Positions 22,401-33,829 of a stretch of 64,000 nt of DNA are shown in pieces. Source of the DNA: Cristatella mucedo (taxonomy: Eukaryota; Bryozoa; Phylactolaemata; Cristatellidae); NCBI GenBank assembly GCA_009760855.2, contig WPIO01000006.1, positions 1,715,501 to 1,779,500 of the forward strand, read 5' to 3'. The notes beneath the pieces are model-generated. The model was not told the DNA's origin and ran no database searches. It was given only the letters and a program-made list of their open reading frames with translations. Position 1 is the first letter of the stretch, and each line of letters starts with the position of its first letter. The position numbers and the translations under genes were made by a program.

Positions 22401-24895
22401 CGTTAAAGAATCATTTTAAGGGTAAAGGGTGCAAGAATACCGAAACAATGCGTACAAACATCAATTTTTTGTGTATGGTACTTTTACGATTTTCACATAA
22501 AAGAAAATATAGTTATGCAAACCATGTCTAAGCCGGAAGCAACGTATCTAAAAATAACAAACATACAATCCCTGCATTATACGCAAAATGTGCCGAACTT
22601 CTCGAACCTTGGTACATCTAGATACATGTTGGGAGTTTTTTAAGGTGCATGCTTGTGACTTTTAAAGTTTCATTTACGATATAGCTTCGTGCCTTATTAA
22701 TTCCATAACTCAGCCAATACTTCATCGTGGAGCATGAAATTTGACATGTGAGTTCAGCTGTGCATCATTGGAGTTTATTTCTGATTTCAAATGGATAAAT
22801 ATCGCTTTACAGTATGTCAGGAAACATCCCGGAGCTTGATTTTCTGCAATCACGGACATATTTACTTGCCAAACAAAATCAGAAACAAATACCAATTATG
22901 TACAAACAAAGCCAAACTCACATTTCAAATTGGACGTCGATCCGTCGTGTATAGGCCAAACTATAGAATTTACAATGCACAAAGCTACACTGTAAATGTA
23001 GTGGTTTAAAAGTCACAAATGCATGCACCTCAACAGCTGTAAACGTTTACCTCGATGTACTAAGGTTCAACAAGTGTGGAGATTGATACATTTCTTATTT
23101 GTAGATATGTTGCTTCCGGTTTACACAGAGTTTGCATAATTGTTTTCCCTTTTATGTGGAAATCGTTAAAACTTCTGACCTCATTTCTAACATGTTTGTC
23201 TTTTGAAATGAATCCGAAACAATAATTCGATTGTTGGATACATTGTTTCAATATTTTCTTCACATTTACCCTAAAAGAAAGAGCCTTTTCGATTCTTAAT
23301 GCAGTGCAACAACAATCAACATCCGTTGGGCTAAGAGCGGTGCTACCGGGAAACTAAATCCAATACATCTGGACGAAGGGGTAGCACTCGATGCCGATGA
23401 CATAACTGTTTATGCCGACCGTCAGGGTGTCCTGATAGGGACCTGCCTCGCAGGGTGCTTCAGCTGTGGCTACACCATCCATCGATCTGGCCATTTACCG
23501 ACATGGAGATCGGCTGCTGTGTTCTCCAAAACAAGCCTAATAAGAGCACAGGAAAGCCTCTGTTAAATATCTAGTGTACTTCTGACGTAAAACTTACAGA
23601 TTAAAACTAAACAGGCCACCGTGCAGTTACATTCCAGCATCAGATTGCAGTACGGCTTGTACAGAGTGGGAGCGGGTGGGTAATTCGGAGGCATGGGCTC
23701 TAAGGCCTTGCGAACAGCACTGTAGCAGCGCAATCCGCAAATCCGAACAGCACTATTACACCGGGGAGGGGGACATGCTTATCAATGGAAGGACGGGCGC
23801 ACAAGAGAGTCATCACCAGCGCCTCCCTTACTATAGGTCGGTACCGGCCAGTTCGAATGTTGAGCACTCTCGTTGAGGAGGGTGTCGATAGAAGCTACTA
23901 AAATTTAAGGCTACGGGCAAGGCAAGTGAAGGCAAGACCAGGTGAGGCAGCTAGCAGCAGCTACAGTTCAACACACATGCCGAGCCACTTAAATAAGTGA
24001 AGGAGGGCTGCTGGCTACGCAAGGCTGACGATCAGTGGGGCAACCAGTCCGACGGCTACTGTCCGGCACAATATAAATATAAAAATGGAGTCGAAGATCG
24101 AGCAAATGCAACAGAATCAAGTGCATGGTTGCGGTTTCGGCCGCCCAGAGTCACTGCGCTTCGGCAGCATTCTGATGCCGATCGAGTCCAAACAAAACCG
24201 AGCAGCGTGTAGCCCTCCCCCTGCTCACCAGCTCGCACAGCCGCTGTCAAGAGGCGGCCAAACGCGTGCACGCGCCAACCGGTACCTGATTTTCTCGAGG
24301 CTACGCATGGTGCGCGCGAGCAGGACGGGTTCGGCGGCAATGGCCCAGCTCCAGCAGAAGAGATTGTAACCCGACGCAATGACCAGTATCTTCTCGCTGG
24401 GGTGGAACGTCAGCGAAGCAATCTCGCTGCCAGGAGGAGCCCTCCATATGTCGCAGGTGCCACTCTGCAACAATGATGATTGCGAGGGCTGGGCACGTTA
24501 GCGCTTTCGAGAACATGCCCATAACCCCGAGGGTAGGGGGAGCTGGCCCACGGCCCTGGGCACCGGATGCAGGCAGCTCGAGGGAACAGCAGCAGCTGGG
24601 CTGGAGCAGCATCGGAAGCAGCAGCAGCAGCAGCAGCTGGGAGCTATCGCACCCTCAGGTCCCAGATTCGAACTTCTCCGGCAAGACAGCCCGTGGCCAG
24701 GATGTCGTTGGAGGCCGGATGAAAAGCGGCTGCCCAGGGCGTGCGCGGATGGCCATGCAGGGTCTGCAGGTGACGGCCCGAAGATACGTCGGTCACTTTG
24801 ATCGTGTGGTCGCCGTGGAGGCTGGCCATTTTGCAGCCATCCTTATTGAACACGATGAGAAACGTTGCCTTCGAGCTGGTCGCCTGACAGCACGG
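16260..24895 (-). CDS. AMBRA1: AMBRA1 orthologue (autophagy and cyclin D regulator), eleven exons identified
   Basis: AMBRA1 is a DDB1-CUL4 substrate receptor that targets D-type cyclins and promotes Beclin 1-driven autophagy. Eleven minus-strand exons with matching phases sum to 3357 nt, or 1118 residues plus stop. The first three exons (24895-22034) encode the N-terminal WD40 half, with GHPRTPWAAAFHP and EVRIWDL. A long low-complexity middle contains CxxC pairs, then a coiled coil. Three exons (18027-16903) give the C-terminal WD40 half with DISRDGSLLAAFVPS and GPNAISVSLSP. The last exon holds STGTQTVE, a dynein light chain-type TQT motif. Vertebrate AMBRA1 is about 1,200-1,300 residues, so this is nearly complete. 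The N-terminal DDB1-binding exon(s) upstream of 24895 were not found. It is divergent from PRIMPOL. Confidence 0.95.
16903..17045 (-). CDS. AMBRA1: AMBRA1 exon: final WD40 strands
   Basis: 143 nt after TTTCATTCAG, phase 2 at the end before GTATGA. It encodes YVSVNCALWLPHSGQGLAYG and TNHGDLHLC, matching the HVSINSARWLP...LAYGTNKGDL block of vertebrate AMBRA1. Confidence 0.9.
17179..17333 (-). CDS. AMBRA1: AMBRA1 exon: C-terminal WD40 half
   Basis: 155 nt after TATCCTTCAG, phase 0 at the end before GTGAGT. It encodes GPNAISVSLSPGNQYVLVG and WQMVAQAFRL, near-identical in pattern to vertebrate AMBRA1. Confidence 0.93.
17722..18027 (-). CDS. AMBRA1: AMBRA1 exon: C-terminal WD40 half
   Basis: 306 nt after TTTGATCAGCAG, leaving phase 1 before GTATGC. 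It encodes AMASNIMNVSQRIQRWSF, then IHNDISVDISRDGSLLAAF, PEDMMLGVFSL and QYIKRFG. All are collinear with vertebrate AMBRA1. Confidence 0.93.
18183..18529 (-). CDS. AMBRA1: AMBRA1 exon: helix end and start of C-terminal WD40 half
   Basis: 347 nt after CCTAAACCAG, ending in phase 1 before GTACGA. It starts with LQQLHEQ, continues with LLYRPDLSLLQQRTDELRQR and an Ala-rich stretch, and finishes with VVQAAINRVLA. INRVLA is conserved with vertebrate AMBRA1 and joins in frame to the next exon. Confidence 0.85.
18725..18830 (-). CDS. AMBRA1: AMBRA1 exon: coiled coil
   Basis: 106 nt after TTGCTTTCAG, ending in phase 2 before GTACCG. It encodes a charged heptad-type helix including LQYHQERLNQIRERQQILL. 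The position corresponds to the arginine/glutamine-rich segment before the C-terminal WD40 half in vertebrates. Confidence 0.8.
18870..18965. repeat. Purine-rich (GAG/GAY)n repeat
   Basis: Imperfect GAG, GAT and GAC triplets lie in the AMBRA1 intron between the coiled-coil exon and the Gly/Ala-rich exon. A plus-strand frame would be all Glu and Asp, but nothing suggests it is expressed. Confidence 0.9.
19368..19580 (-). CDS. AMBRA1: AMBRA1 exon: Gly/Ala-rich linker leading into coiled coil
   Basis: A very good acceptor (TTTTCTCTCTTTTGCGGCAG) precedes 19580, and the donor GTACGC follows 19368. The 213 nt enter and leave in phase 1, consistent with both neighbours. The end encodes STLNQQRSAITAHLR, which continues directly into the next exon's ELNNDLSVHQQ as one helix. 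Confidence 0.75.
19711..21065 (-). CDS. AMBRA1: AMBRA1 large central exon (low-complexity region)
   Basis: The open frame joins in phase to the previous exon (acceptor GGGCGCCCAG) and ends in phase 1 at GTGAGT. Its 1355 nt are rich in Ala, Gly, Ser and Pro, as in the disordered centre of AMBRA1. It has an early Gln/Asp run (LLAQQQQRIEEIDDDDD) and two Cys pairs, in RCCANCLRAL and MPLCSFCGRL, which may match the Cys-rich segments of vertebrate AMBRA1. Bases 20784-20677 could be a 108-nt stop-free intron (GTATGC...CTCCAG). Retained, they encode a strongly hydrophobic segment, which is unusual for this protein. Confidence 0.75.
21593..21775 (+). mobile_element. SINE family 1, full copy
   Basis: A tRNA-derived head has an A-box-like GGCTCATTAGGTAAGG and the B box GGTTCGAATCC at 21664-21674. 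The body contains CAGTGGCGATAG...CTGTCGCTATAC, and the 3' end is GAGGCTGTTAAGTCAGCC followed by a TTTA-repeat tail. This is the best-preserved family 1 copy. It lies upstream of the AMBRA1 central exon, antisense to the gene. Confidence 0.85.
21855..22000 (+). mobile_element. SINE family 2, near-full copy
   Basis: A tRNA-like head has GTGGTTGAGGTGCTCGC (A-box region) and GGCTCGAGCCCC (B box). The tail TAGAGATTAAGTTCTCTCAGG plus GCGCTATCAAAATGAATTA matches the 3' end of the resident LINE. It is inserted just inside an AMBRA1 intron. Confidence 0.8.
22001..22030. repeat. (TA)n microsatellite at an AMBRA1 splice donor
   Basis: A (TA)n tract follows the family 2 SINE tail and reaches to within a few bases of the AMBRA1 donor GTGAGT (22033-22028 on the minus strand). 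Confidence 0.9.
22034..22135 (-). CDS. AMBRA1: AMBRA1 exon: end of N-terminal WD40 half
   Basis: The exon is 102 nt after GCGATGCAG, and its first base completes the arginine codon from the previous exon. It encodes WVKFDPSGENIFTGITNS, then LLEFRAPDSVHRTS, and ends in phase 2 before a strong GTGAGT. A (TA)n tract and a SINE begin only a few bases into the following intron. Confidence 0.9.
   Translation of the reverse strand: MGEIRPERREHLHWNNEQHPARVPCPRLRAPDF
23300..23566 (+). other. Unassigned 88-codon open frame without ATG
   Basis: A frame from just after TAA (23297-23299) to TAA (23564-23566) includes DADDITVYADRQGVLIG and CLAGCFSCGYTIHRSG. The composition looks more protein-like than its surroundings, but I recognise no family and see no clear splice sites. 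It lies antisense in an AMBRA1 intron. It could be an old transposon piece or chance. Confidence 0.25.
24286..24464 (-). CDS. AMBRA1: AMBRA1 exon: WD40 blade 3
   Basis: The exon begins AGTGGCACC after TTGTTGCAG and ends in phase 2 before GTACCG. It encodes ASLTFHPSEKILVIASG and an FCWSW strand, then RSLEKIR, which runs into the next exon's WVKFDP. These correspond to the vertebrate stretch around ASLAFHP and the following RFDP. Confidence 0.9.
24653..24895 (-). CDS. AMBRA1: AMBRA1 exon: first WD40 blades
   Basis: Acceptor CTCTCTTTTGCAG precedes 24895 and donor GTGCGA follows 24653. Length 243 nt, phase 0 at both ends. It encodes TFLIVFNKDGCKMAS, then LHGHPRTPWAAAFHP and GCLAGEVRIWDLR, the strongest match to vertebrate AMBRA1 in the window. 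It is the 5'-most exon I can identify with confidence. Confidence 0.93.
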
Positions 24896-25614
24896 CTGCA
24901 AAAGAGAGCTGCGGATACAGGCGTGCAACGATCGCCAAGAAGACAAGTCTACGCAGGCGCCGCCGCAGCAGCCGTGCACCACCGACAGCACAGACAGCTC
25001 GTGCATTGATGGCGGCAGAACGGCCACGAGCTCGTGCCTATGGCACGCAGCGAGGAGCGATGGCGGATACGAGCACGTGACACAGAGGCAAGTCAGACTC
25101 AGCCGCTTTCTGCTGTGGCCTCACAGGAACACCTGGGAGGCTGCAGCTGCCAGGACAATGCCGGGAGTCGCCGAATACTGATCTCAAAGACACAGCAACC
25201 AGAACAGTGCTGTTTTAGGCACGGATGCAGTGTGCATCGATCAAGTTTGCTGCCAAGTGCTCGAAAAGCTTCGGGAAGTTGACCATGGCAACCGCCGGCA
25301 ATAACCGCACACACTTCCGCATGATCCATGCATTCTACTCCGATTGGTCGAGCTTTTGTGTCGTACGTGTACTAACGAGCATGCAGGCGAAATGGAGAGA
25401 AATACATAAAAAAACTCGAGAGGTAGTCTTGCAGTCAGTGTGTGGTGAGGCTGCCAGGTTGCACGGCCACCCTATTGCTGTTGCAGAAACTGCTGCTACT
25501 GCTGGTGTCAGCCCCATATTAACTACGGTAGCACGAACAAAAAAGGATAAAACAAGGGCAGCTGCCTAGGATTGGTTAAAGGCAGATGCGATCGATGCCA
25601 CCAAACTGCTACAG

Positions 25615-25800
25615 CTTTAAATATTAGCTGATTTAACAGCCTTTTCATGTATAGCGACAGAAAAGCCTTGACGGCTATCACCACCGATTGCAGTGGCGAT
25701 AAAGAATCACCGACCACAGGATTCGAACCCACGACCTTGGGACCGAGGTCGTGTAAAGCAACAGCTTTACCTAGTGTGCCGTCACGGCTCACCAGCTTTG
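25615..25800 (-). mobile_element. SINE family 1 copy
   Basis: Reverse orientation: it begins on the plus strand with TTAGCTGATTTAACAGCC and contains GGATTCGAACCC (B box complement) near 25720. The head ends at about 25800 with GTCACGGCTCACCAG. It lies upstream of the first identified AMBRA1 exon. Confidence 0.8.
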
Positions 25801-26082
25801 TGCAATTCCACAATGTAGGCAGCCAAGTAGCTGTTTTCCGGCAAGGTTACGGCTGGCAGCACATAGTGTCAAAGCTTAATGTCGACCTAGCCGAGGAATG
25901 CATCATCTGGTTAAACTACTCCACACTTGCTGTTGTTTAAACATCATAAACCCTTTGAGTGTTGGGGAACAGCAGCAAGCCGGGGAGACAGATGCCCCAT
26001 TGGCCCACTACTGCCTGTGTGGCTATAGTGTAACTCGGAGACAGTTCAGATTATGGAGGGAGAGGCTGCAAGATTAAAAAAA

Positions 26083-26238
26083 CAATACAACTCATTTGCA
26101 CAGCGCCCTAAGGGAACTTAATCTCTCTCTATTCATGCACTTCACATATGCCACAGGGCTCGACCCTACGACCTCGGTCATCAAATACACTTCACCTTGA
26201 CATTGGTAGGGACAAGCACCTTAACCACTGGCCAAACC
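26083..26238 (-). mobile_element. SINE family 2 copy
   Basis: Reverse orientation: AATACAACTCATTTGCACAGCGCCCTAAGGGAAC starts the tail. The B-box region GGGCTCGACCC and the head ending in ACCTTAACCACTGGCC follow. Confidence 0.8.
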
Positions 26239-26239
26239 A

Positions 26240-29200
26240 AAGCAGAAGCCAGCTGCACAGTCTTCGGACGATCCAATTTGCAAGGAAGCTCGCGAGCCTT
26301 TCTAAGAGCACCCCTGGTGTCGGGGGGGGGGGGGGGCAGCAGCAAAAGTGCACCCAGGCCAGTGGACAGGCAGCTTCACAGAACAGGACTCAGTGAGCAG
26401 TGCAAAATTAATGCATCGAGTCCATTCATTCGGCAACAATGAGAGGGTGGCTTGCATTGTCTTCAGCTTGTACAGCTCAGACCCTGATGACTCCAACAGA
26501 CCATCAAAGCGATTATTCACACCATGCTGGCATATGATGACAAATAATACTTGCGTGTATGCTGGTGACAAGCAAACTGAGGCTAGGAATTAGAATCATG
26601 GGGCTAGGGATTAGGTGCCACTGTAATCTCCGAGATCTCTAGAGGCCACCAGAGAAGCCACCAATGAAGGGTCTACATCTGTGTTCTGCAGCAGATGGCC
26701 CAGATAGAGGACGGCGATTTGCCTAACGACAAGTCACGGGTCACTTGTGGCCGGCCATCAACATACCGGCCAGCTGATAAACAAACTGCACCGTGACGGA
26801 TGTCACCAGGAGTTGCATTTGAATCTTGGGACGGCCACAGCCGTTGGAGCATGGAAACAAAGCAGACATGCAGCACCGAACATATGCACAGCTGAAGTAG
26901 TGTATGAATGCCACGCAAAATTAGGTGGGAATACCAGCTCCTGCTGCTCCTATATGAAGGTGCACTACTTCAGATGTAGCTCCACCATGAAGCAAGCACA
27001 ACAAACCACACAATTCTGAGGAGGAAGGAAGGGAGAGAAGCGATATATAGTAAAAAGGAGAAGGGTAGAGCAGAAGAGGAAGAGAGCTTGCAGGAGGGAG
27101 GCGATGGTTGAGGGTGGAGTGATGAGGCCGGTGAAGGAAATAGCAAGCAATTAATTAATTACGGCATACATGCTGCTTGGCCATTTTAAACTGCATGCAG
27201 CCTCAGCAAAGCTCTATCCTGGCACGCAGCCTTTCGTAGGATGTGTCATAAATTGCAAATGGATAACATCGTAGACACGAGAGAGCTGTGTCGGACAAGC
27301 AGGCTTGCAGACCTTTGCCCCACGGTCCTGACAGAACGTGTAGCACCAGCAACGGGCCCACCACTGTAGCAATCGTTTGCACACTACCACTGCATGGCCC
27401 GACACTGGCTTAAAACATGAACCAGGTGGGGCGCCATACCTCATTGTGCCTCAATCGAGGCATCGGCCGCCCAAGGTACCCTAGCTTTACTTCAGCGCCC
27501 CAACACCACTCTCGATCCCTGATCGGTGGCACTGCCCTGCGCTTGTGTGGACGCTAGCAGCTGCAGATGCAGAAAGAAGCGACCTGTGGGCCTACGATAC
27601 GAAGACTGAGCAGATATCAGGCTGGGTGAGAGCTCCAGCAGCTCAAGTGGCTGGCTCGGGCTGTTAATTGTGCAAGATGCATCACTCGCTCGCACAGAGC
27701 AGATCTGCACAGAGCTGATGTCTGCGAGACGCCTGACCCGGAAGAGGCGGCCGTGAATACAGCAGGGGCGGAGGAGAGGTGAGGACACAACAGGATGAAG
27801 GAGGAGCACATGCAAACTGCAGACGTTGACAGTTTCAGCACCGATGCACTATGTCTCGCTCCACTTCTGCAGTATGCCTCACTGCACTTCCTCTGTATGA
27901 CTCACTGCTCGGCTAAACTTGAATGGTCGGCATTCCCTGAAACTTTCTTCCATCTCACTCTCAGGCTTAGGGCGTCACCTCAAGTGTGTTTTTCGGGCGT
28001 TCGAACTGACGGGTCAAAATGGCACAACCTCTCCGCGCCTCGAGCAGGTGAAGAATCTGTGCCCTGTAGTCGTTCGGCACCGGACTGCTACACTATGGTT
28101 CGGCGGGCAGCACTTGTTGCCTCACGTCTCATTGCCCGGATCGACGGCTCACCGAACACGGAACGATCGCAGGATGTGACGAGCTACAGCGACAGCCAGC
28201 CGCGAGTGCCCCCCACGGCACTCTCAGAGGCTTGGCAGCTCACCTCTGCCGATGCAAGCGGTGCCTCGTGGATGAGCGCCAAGCGTCTGCCATGTGCTAC
28301 AGTCACTATCCCACCCAGCTCATTCCACTTTTTCGCTTCACCGTGCTACTGCTACCCACCAACAGCTGTGGTTCTTCATTGCACACGAGCATTTAAATGC
28401 CACCGAGCTTGCGCCAGTGATACTGCAGACACACGCACACAAAAACACATTGGCGCAAGCAAGCACGCACGCGCACGCACACACACGCGCACGCACACTA
28501 CAACTGGCTCTGGCTACTGCCTACTCATCTAGTCTCCAGGGTGCTCTCACGATCGGTGCTGTGACTGTCAGCAGCTGATGCCAATATGATGCAACTAGCA
28601 GTCTCATGCATGAGCCTGCAAGAGAGCATCCCGCGCTGGGACTGCCTTGGTTCCTTCTCGCTCCGGTGGTCACTCTGCTATGCATGCACTCTGCTGAAAC
28701 GTACATACTAATCTAGCCTTCATAGGGGTGTGAGAGTAAGAGGGTTTCGGGACACTACTGACAATTGCCACAGATTCCGGTAGTATCATATCTACATTTA
28801 CGAACAGCTTTTGTCTTCGAAGTGAATTCAAACGATTTCAGAGTGTATAAAAACGAGTTTTACCAAAAGCACGATGTCATGCAAACTTATGTGTCACAAT
28901 TATGTGACAATTACTGTGTATTTCTCAAATTCTATTAGCCATTGAGGAAAAGTACATGGTTTTACGACCGCCTGTGCGCTAAATTCAAGCCTCGACAGGC
29001 GCTGTCTGCCAGCCCAGAAGATGGAGCCAGTAACAAGGCAAAGGTCAGACGGAAGTGTTTGCCAATATGGGTTGCTACTGCTATGGTTCAGCTCTTACCC
29101 ATCAGCAGCTGGTCTGACCACTGACGACACTCTCCAGTTTATGTGCAGACATCTCTTCCCAGGAGGCCTGCCAACAAACCAGCCCTAACCTGCTCATGCA

Positions 29201-30034
29201 GAGGGCAGTGTTAAGTTGGCTCATGCAGAGGGCGTTCACGCACCTCTGGCATGTTTGTGACGACATTCCACGACCCCAACGTGGCTTTGACTCATGGCTC
29301 ACAAGCTCCCGATGACAGCAGATATGAGACCAGCAGCTTTGCTGCATATCAACAAACTCAGCAGCCGGCATTCGAGGGTTCGGATGGTTGTGGCTGCCTC
29401 TTGTTCTATTCGCGGCATTTTGCGGATCTATTTCTGCCTTGTGAACACTCGGTCGGCACAGACTGATGTATAGTATTTATGTGAGCACGCGAGCGGGAGT
29501 TCGCGCGTTCATTCGTGTATGACAGAAGCACGTTCAGCTACACAAGTCAGGGTAGCTTTTTTCAGAATACATTTACCTGCAATAATGCCCCGTGCGCACG
29601 CATGCACGTGCACACACTTACTAGTTTCTACCCAATCGCTCAGATCACTTTTGATGGGCTCATTTCTTTGATAGGACATCTAAGACACAGCACATAGCGC
29701 TTCAATGCCCAAGGCAAGCCATGAACCCAGCTGCAGACTTATTTTATTCTCTCTCTACCGCTTGGAACGATCGATCATTTGGCCCACTACAGTAGCAGCT
29801 TACAAGCAGCATTGGCGACATGCCAACACTTTGAGCATAGCAGAACCAGGTAAGTCCATCATTCTTACATACGGCTGCACCCTGTTTGCCTAGAGCTTGA
29901 TTGCAAAGCTGAACAAGAGTCCACTGACAGGTCAACCGCAAAGAAGGGCAAGGAAGCAAATATCTCTTTAGGGGCAGTGAGCATCTGAATGTGCAAGCGA
30001 TCGATAGGGTGAGGAACCATGAGTGAGTAAGCCC
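26240..30034. other. Intergenic or 5' intronic sequence of AMBRA1
   Basis: The missing AMBRA1 N-terminal exon(s) should lie here or further right. A weak candidate is the minus-strand frame ending at a consensus donor (GCAGAG|GTGAGC) at 28255, which reads HGRRLALIHEAPLASAE and leaves in phase 0 as the next exon requires. Its acceptor is poor and similarity to vertebrate AMBRA1 is marginal. Long overlapping frames at 27795-28532 show no family signature. A short CA/CG dinucleotide tract occurs at about 28430-28500. Confidence 0.3.
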
Positions 30035-30190
30035 AGGAGGTAAGATGCTCACTCTTCACGACCAAGGTTCAAGTGCTCGAATACTTCAGTGGGCAATCTT
30101 TTATTGCAAACTGCAAGTGGTGATGATGGCCATTAAGGCTCTTGTACCGCTACACAAATGAGGCTGTTAAATCAGCTAATATTTTACATT
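30035..30190 (+). mobile_element. SINE family 1 copy (diverged head)
   Basis: It contains GTAAGATGCTCACTC, the diverged B-box region AGTGCTCGAATAC, the AAGTGGTGATGATGGCC...CCGCTACAC body and the tail GAGGCTGTTAAATCAGC. Confidence 0.7.
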
Positions 30191-30275
30191 CAACTGCATT
30201 TCCCTCTGCAGCAAATGTAAAGCGCCTAGAAAGAGATTGAGTTCTCTGATGGCGCTTTATCAAGTGCATTATTAT
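30191..30275 (+). mobile_element. LINE 3' tail, extreme 5' truncation
   Basis: The tail consists of TGCAGCAAATGTAAAGCGCC, then AGAAAGAGATTGAGTTCTCT, then GGCGCTTTATCAAGTGCATT. It is the hairpin end shared by all LINE copies in the window. It is directly adjacent to the preceding SINE. Confidence 0.75.
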
Positions 30276-31969
30276 CCTTTTTAATATTGAGCAGCATTAG
30301 AACAGGCTGCTTGCCAGCCATGATATGCATAAGAGGCCTACGGCAAGTAAAGCAAGGAGGAGCTACATGGCACTGGTGCCGATTACAGAGGCAGAAGAGG
30401 CCAGGTTCTTTGGATGATCGGCCGAGGCAATTCAAGCTCAGCAAAGCTGCTGTTAGCAAAGATGGTGAGATGGAAGTGAGGATACAGTAGCAGTTTACTC
30501 GAGAAAATAAAAGAGCCGAGATCAGCTTTTTCGACGGCCTCATTTACATTTCGTGGCAGAAGAAATGCTAGTGGTTGCGAGCCTGCTCGTAGCGGGCAAT
30601 GATGAGTTGCCTGCTTCAGGATTCACACCGGCGATCAGAGTAGTGGTGTGCACAAGCAAGCATCTCACAGCAGTGGCGAAGATGTTGGCCATGCGGCTCA
30701 CTGCTTCACCCCGGTGCACGAATGGACGAACGTCACGGCCGATGCACGCGAACCAAGACGCAGGCCTGGCCAGGCCTGGAAGCCGCCTCGCCGCCAACGT
30801 TACACATTCAGACCTCCTCACTGGCTAGGCAAGATGCACAGCTGCAGGCAGCCGACAAACAAACGAGCAGCTGCTTGACGCAACTGCCACGGCCATCATG
30901 ACAGGAGAACTGCAACAGCTGGTACATGACAGCGAAGGGCGAACCGCGGCATGGGCCATATTGACAGCATAGTGACTGACTCCAGCCAGCAGCCCGTCGA
31001 TGCTGCTCTGACGACGACAAAGAGAAAGCACGAACTCCTCCAAGCAAGCAAGTGAGCAGTGCTATCGATGCAGTCTTGGCTGACTGCTGCTGCCAGCATG
31101 TGAGTGGGGGTGTGGTCACATCGTGCATTCGGTAAACCAGCATAATCCACAGGAGGCCCAGTCATATCCGAGTGTCTCATTAAATAAGTCTCACACGGCC
31201 TCAAGGGACAGGACGATTGCATCCACACATGCATACACACGCCGATAAAGAAAAAACAATCGCTGCTAAAACCAGAGTCTCACTCACTCGGCAACAAAGC
31301 GAGCTTGGGGCTCATTCACATCGCTCTGGGGGAAAGATGACCCATCTGATTAATCATCAAGACAGAAGCAGTACCCTACATGAGAAAATAAAGCAGTGCT
31401 AGAGCTCATAGCTCCTCACAAAATGTCAAACCATGCACGGCAACTCTTGACTCAGCACATGCAAGTATAAACACAGCATGGGGAGATGGAAAGAGTAACA
31501 AGCGAACGGAAGAGTAGGGGCGTCACAGCAATGCAGTTTTTACACGACCATGATTGCAGCAAGAGCACGGTAGAAAGTCGGTCATGAGCACAACAGAACG
31601 TCACTGCCATCAAAGGCTTAGGAGCTGGACACACAAAAGTTTAAAGGCATACACGCAACTAAAGTCGATCGATCCACTAATTTAGATCAACACTACAGAC
31701 TGCGATTGTGTTTGTAACGTCAATCCAATCACGCAAGCCTCGCGAACTTACTAGAGGTACGGGTTTCAATAGTGTCACGTGTTTATGCCATTCTGTTTGG
31801 CTATAAATCGGCCATACTGGAGGTACACCGATAGGTATCCTAGATTTACCACTCGCTGCCTTCTACGGATGCAATTCGGTGGAGTTTATAACTGACGCTC
31901 AAGATCAGATTCTACGACCGAACGCTAAGAGTTAACCGAGCCTAGCACGCGCAAACAGTTACTACGTAC

Positions 31970-32048
31970 CTTATTTTTCGATGCGACAGCTGCTTTATCT
32001 TCGGCAACAGAGTTGGCGTTTCGCAGGTGGGCGGCGCCGTGCAGAGCT
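31970..32048 (-). other. Candidate unassigned exon
   Basis: The 79-nt segment is flanked on the minus strand by TCTCCATTGCAG and a consensus donor GTACGT. One frame reads ALHGAAHLRNANSVAEDKAA. It could be a 5' exon of AMBRA1 or of an unrelated transcript. No similarity supports either. Confidence 0.22.
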
Positions 32049-32465
32049 CTGCAATGGAGATGTACAAATTCCTGCAAAGCTATACAGAAAATAGTCAACC
32101 TCACTGATCTAAAATGAGCTAAAAACCAAGGGTCAAAGACGTTTCGTCGAGTTGAACAGATAAACTACGAAGGCCAACAGCTAAGGCCTGGTCCAGCGAC
32201 GATAATGGCGCGATGTCAACTAGCTCGTACAGACGCCATCTGGGAGAAAATTTCCCCAGTCACAGCTCAGAATAAGGCTTGGGGCAGTACTATCGCATAA
32301 ATATCCCGACTCCGACATCGCTGTGGCCGGCGCCCCCCCCCCCCACACACACATACACATACACGGGAATTGATAGCATGCTTCCAAACGCAAACCTGAG
32401 AGATCGAACGTTGTCAGTCCCATATTCTCTGTTTGTAAGATGAGAGACTATTCCTCTCCTCATAA

Positions 32466-32771
32466 TGTTATCTCACTCCAGAGCGCGTTCGCTTCACGTC
32501 GGGACGCAAGTGCATCGCCCGGAATAATAGCTCATTCGGTACGCATCCACTAGAGGTGGTTTGTTACATTTCCGCTTCCGGCAAGACGCTAAACACACGT
32601 GCGATAGTCATTGCTAGTGTGACTAAGGTAATCGACCGTTTGGGAACAATTAACAGAAAGTCAAGCAAATTATTTTGCGCAGACCTATTGAATTTAGCTC
32701 GTGATATGGTGTTTGCGCTGAGGAGCGATATAATATCGTTGAGCGAACAGGAAACATGGCTTCAGGCTTGA
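32466..32771 (+). other. Unassigned 102-codon open frame
   Basis: The frame runs from after a TAA (32463-32465) to TGA at 32771. It reads as a plausible soluble protein segment, with VRFTSGRKCIARNNSSFG near the start and FCADLLNLARDMVFALRSD near the end. A possible acceptor (ATCTCACTCCAG) lies at about 32480, and ETS-like TTCCGCTTCCGG occurs within it. It has no recognised family. It could be the last exon of an unknown plus-strand gene or chance. Confidence 0.25.
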
Positions 32772-32877
32772 CGGCCAAGTCGGCAGAACTTTTCTACGGC
32801 ACAACAGCAAGACCTCCCTCTAGGTATGGGTCTGCTTGATGGGCACTGACTCTAAGTCTCATTGGTTTTCTTGTGCC

Positions 32878-33408
<531 letters not shown>

Positions 33409-33829
33409 CATCAGCTTGCCTGACCCCTGCAGCCGTTAGCCGTCTTGGTGCCTGCTCGTCTTTTGTTTTGCTGTTGGAAGCAGTCGCTAGGCGAGCTTGC
33501 ATTTACTCAATGGTGTGCATAAAATGGAATATCCAACACATATGTTCGCTCTTTTAAGCCTAACTAACGCCCGCAGGTAGGCAGGCTCCTGCACACCTGT
33601 GATGCCACGCCCCTCTGCCTGCTTTCTGTCATCCCACTAGCCAAACTTCCCAAAACTGCAACGTATGGTCGACGCCGTTCGGTCTGTGCATATAAAGTAG
33701 CCCTGTGCGTGTAAATTAGCCTTTTGCTTTGTAGCAACCTTACCCAGAGGGATAAACGAACTGGTGTACAAGCATGTAGTACGTTTTGTACAGTGTAAAG
33801 TACTATCTGTGCTTGCATTTAATGCAGTT

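Noticed and set aside
27795-28532. Plus-strand 245-codon frame
   Set aside because: It has no family signature and ends in a CA/CG dinucleotide tract. Composition explains its length.
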